64,000 bases of DNA from Microbotryum silenes-acaulis (taxonomy: Eukaryota; Basidiomycota; Microbotryomycetes; Microbotryales; Microbotryaceae). Positions 61,395 through 64,000 of this stretch are shown here, piece by piece. The position numbers and the translations under genes are program-made. Location: positions 737,001 to 801,000 of the forward strand of contig QPFY01000001.1 in NCBI GenBank assembly GCA_003665825.1, given 5' to 3'. Under the pieces are notes generated by a model. The model saw only the letters and a program-made list of their open reading frames with translations. It made no database searches and was not told the origin of the DNA. The stretch's first letter is position 1. Each line of letters opens with the position of its first letter.

Positions 61395-61795
61395 CCCCTT
61401 CCCACCCTCTCTACCTGTGAGTTGATTGATGCCTGGTGCGACTCGACGAGCTTGTTTGTGCCTCGAGCGGTGATGCTGACTCGATCGTGGCGACCTCCCC
61501 CTCACCCCCCCCCCCCCCCCCGTCACCTCTTCACCCCCCCTCATTTCAACCTCATTCGACACTCCTCTCCCCTCCCCTCATCTCTCGCCTCACCTGACCC
61601 TCGTTTCACCCCACCTTTGATTCCACCTTGACCTTGACCTTGACCTCCCTCACCCGATCCCACCCTATCCCATCCCACCTCGCATCTCGTTTACCTCGCA
61701 TCCCGTTTACCTCGTCTTATCGTCGTCGTCTCACCTCACTCGTCTTTGACCCCTCCCAATTTACCTTCCCCAGCCTCCCTCCCCCTCCTTCCCGA

Positions 61796-61910
61796 GTCGA
61801 CGCGCTCTACACTTTGTGCACCACTTAATTTTGCCGACATCGCCCCTCTTTTCAGGAGGATACGAAACGGTGGCCTTTGTGGTGTGGTAGAGTCTGTCGT
61901 TCGATCCTCC
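61796..61910. repeat. 115-bp direct repeat, copy 2
   Basis: Second copy of the repeat at 61280-61394, same orientation. The longest identical block includes ttttcaggaggatacgaaac. The 400 bp between the copies is mostly C/T-rich. Confidence 0.85.
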
Positions 61911-62866
61911 CATCGTCAAAAGTGTGAGTAACCACCTAGCTGTGATCGTGTTCGTGTGGCGTATGGTCGGACTGACTCGTCTCGTGTTCACCCGTCTCGC
62001 CTCCATCTTTCACCACACCACCTCCAGCATCTTACCCCACACCACCTCTCCCCTCTCCCCTCTCACTGCGATCTCTCGCTTCCCACCTCGCCACTGCCTC
62101 CGACCTTACCGTCTGTGACTGCGTCACGGCTTGCCATTAGCCTATCCACTCGTCGACGAGTGTTGAATGGCGCCTACGGCATGTCACTGAGGTTGTTGCT
62201 GGTCCACAAGACCGCTTGCATTTGATCATTTGATCGTACCCCGTGAGTCTTTGCTTTGACCCTTGATCGATCGATGGATCGATCGTGCTCGCCGACCCTT
62301 GACGTCTTGACGGCGGGCGAGGCGGGGCTGACGATTCGATCCTCGCCCACATTCTCACACAGTAGCCTCCACTGCGTCACCGAGTCGACCGATCTCACCT
62401 GCTCGGATCGAAGGAGGTTCACGGTACCCCTAACATTAGTGAGTAGCATGTACCCTAATCCTATGGTACCAGGTAGCTTACTTCTAATGTACGCATCAAC
62501 CTCCAGCTGCACACGGTCTTCAAGCCATCTCCACCTCGGTCGACAAGGTCCCCTTTTCTTTTTCTGTTGCTTTCGAATTGGTTTCATCTCGGAACTCTTA
62601 CGCTGGCGGTGCTAAGTGGCAGGCGACTTGTCCTTGTTTAGCCTAGCCAGATCCAACTCCTACATTGAGCCTCCCTCGTGAACCCTTTTCGTGTTTTGTA
62701 GTTTTTGAGTGCACGTATCGAGATGCGCATGCACCACGGATTTGAAATTCGAGATATACGTAGCGCTCTCTTTCTCCGCCTCTCTCCCTCTGATCCGACT
62801 TGCACCGTTGCCCTCTGCGTTCAGATAGCTCTCAGATCCGAGTGCAACCCCTCAAACAGATCGGCG

Positions 62867-64000
62867 ATGGCCCGACCATTCTCGCCCTCGTCCATGCCGT
62901 CGTACGGTGCCACGCCTCGAGCAGCGACACCGGCATTGAGTGACGATGTTGAACCAAACTCGTCGTCATCGGCGACGCGATCGACTCGGGTCTGTCGGTC
63001 GCTCGTGGTCCGGGCTGCAGCCCATGACCAAGGGGTCGGAGCGACGCTGTACTGCCGAGTGAGTATCTGGTCAATCCGAGCTTCACCTTGTGAAAACCCA
63101 GCTGATATGGGACGCGTCCACCCGTGACAGATCGCGATTCCAGCTTCAATGTCAACCGCCACGGGGAGCCCATCCGACTACGCGTCGACGCAGCGCACCA
63201 TTCCTTTCCTCACCCTGCCCGTCACTGCCCAACTCAAGCACTACTCTTCCTACCCTCTCCCGTTGGAGGCTTCTCTGCACGCCTCCGTCACCGAAGCAGC
63301 CCAGGCGGCGCACATCCTTGGCATCGCTGCGGACGACTCGCAGCACCTCTCTGGTCGGACTACACCCTCGGGTCGAAGATCGAGTCTGGCCACCTCTCGC
63401 CCTTCTATACCGCACAACAGGGAGATTAGGATATTCAGGACCTCCCAGGATGCGAATGAGATATCGCTCGTTGTCGAACACGAAGCCGCTTCCGGTGTCG
63501 GTTTGGGCAGGCCAACAAGTCCCTTGCCTCCGGCGGGTCCCATTGACGAGGCGGGGGAGAAGAACGAGTGGATCCTCGTCTTGCGAATCGAATCGCAGTT
63601 TGGGGACTTGAAGCTACCTCGGTTTCCCAACAAGGTACCGTCTATTCACTGTTCACTCTCCTCAAGTTCGGAAACTGATCCGCAAAGAATCTTCACGCAG
63701 GTCGTGATCCCCGTACCGGCGTGTCTACGCAATCTCTTGACCTTCGAGCTACCCTCGCCGTCGTCGATAGCTTCGACTTCTTTGTCCGCGTCTACTGAGG
63801 GCCAGTGGGGTCTCTCGATGAAGCCGGATCTGCGGAACCTCTCGAGCAAACTTTCCACCGTCACGTCCTTGCCCACTACCTCGTTCGCCGGATCCTTCAA
63901 GTCGACGTCCTCTTTTGTGCTGTCTTGGATCCGGCTTGACTCGCCTCCAGCCGAGTTCATCATCCCACATTCGCACCTCGATGTGAGATGGATCATTGGG
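62867..64000 (+). CDS. Unrecognised protein, 5' part only (runs off the window)
   Basis: Three exons join in frame: 62867-63058 (ATG, MARPFSPSSMPSYGATPR), 63131-63634 and 63701 to the window end, with gtgagt/CAG and gtaccg/CAG splice sites, both phase 0. The N-terminus is Ser/Pro-rich. Then come FLTLPVTAQLKHYSSYPLPL, ASVTEAAQAAHILG, a low-complexity Ser/Arg part, EKNEWILVLRIESQFGDLKL, VVIPVPACLRNLLTFELPSP and FVLSWIRLDSPPAEFIIPHS at the edge. No domain was recognised. The last part looks like beta-strand-rich folded sequence. Confidence 0.65.

Larger units (their letters stand above)
60418..62866. other. Repeat- and pyrimidine-rich gene-free stretch
   Basis: 2.4 kb without a supported gene. 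Contents: two 10-bp units ctctcggccg (61121-61140), a 115-bp direct repeat (61280-61394 and 61796-61910), a long C/T-rich plus-strand tract (about 61490-61790) with a run of about 17 C near 61507, an accttg triplication (about 61626-61645), and the presumed promoter of the partial gene at 62867. Frames such as 61031-61312 read through the repeats and have no domain. Confidence 0.5.

Noticed and set aside
63135..63633. Antisense frames over the partial right-edge gene
   Set aside because: Opposite a well-spliced plus-strand exon; no domain.

Overview
The window is nuclear DNA of a fungus, most likely a basidiomycete yeast of the Pucciniomycotina (Microbotryomycetes-like). The evidence is moderately high GC, compact gene spacing, short introns (about 50-110 nt, GTNNGT donors) in nearly every gene, and a gene set that includes a DASH subunit, Med16, Scy1 and a fungal MYST acetyltransferase. 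All coordinates below are genomic CDS spans that include introns. I joined exons by hand from reading frame, splice signals and family conservation.

Layout. 0.1-11.7 kb: cohesin subunit SCC3 (+), a macrodomain protein (-), DASH subunit DAD2 (+) and a family-31-type glycosyltransferase (-). 11.7-14.3 kb: a gene-poor stretch. 14.3-30.5 kb: a CaaX-box protein of unknown family (-), OGG1 (-), a PPIL1-type cyclophilin (-), AP-2 mu (+), SCY1 pseudokinase (-), proteasome ATPase RPT1 (+) and a CTD-kinase-type cyclin (-). 30.7-41.1 kb: a MYST histone acetyltransferase with a double PHD finger (-), MED16 (+) and methionine aminopeptidase 1 (-). 42.9-53.3 kb: a CCCH zinc-finger protein (+), mitochondrial uS14 (+), a vacuolar Ca2+/H+ exchanger (-), an alpha/beta-hydrolase (-) and an MGST3-like MAPEG protein (+). 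These are mostly unlinked housekeeping functions. The only local logic is shared divergent promoters (macrodomain/DAD2, PPIL1/AP-2 mu, SCY1/RPT1, MYST/MED16).

54.2-60.4 kb is different. It holds two co-oriented minus-strand genes: a Rad2/XPG-family nuclease with all seven acidic active-site positions, and a roughly 1000-residue Fanzor-type (eukaryotic TnpB) RuvC nuclease with an intact D-E-D triad and a split zinc ribbon. Each carries one in-frame stop, or an exon join, that I could not resolve. This nuclease pair is the best candidate for an undescribed mobile or RNA-guided system. It is followed by a repeat-bearing, pyrimidine-rich, gene-free stretch (60.4-62.9 kb) and the 5' part of an unrecognised gene running off the window.

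Recurrent oddities are coding microexons (10, 14, 14 and 16 nt), start codons next to or split by introns, three GC-AG introns, and 10-bp-periodic direct repeats in several upstream regions.
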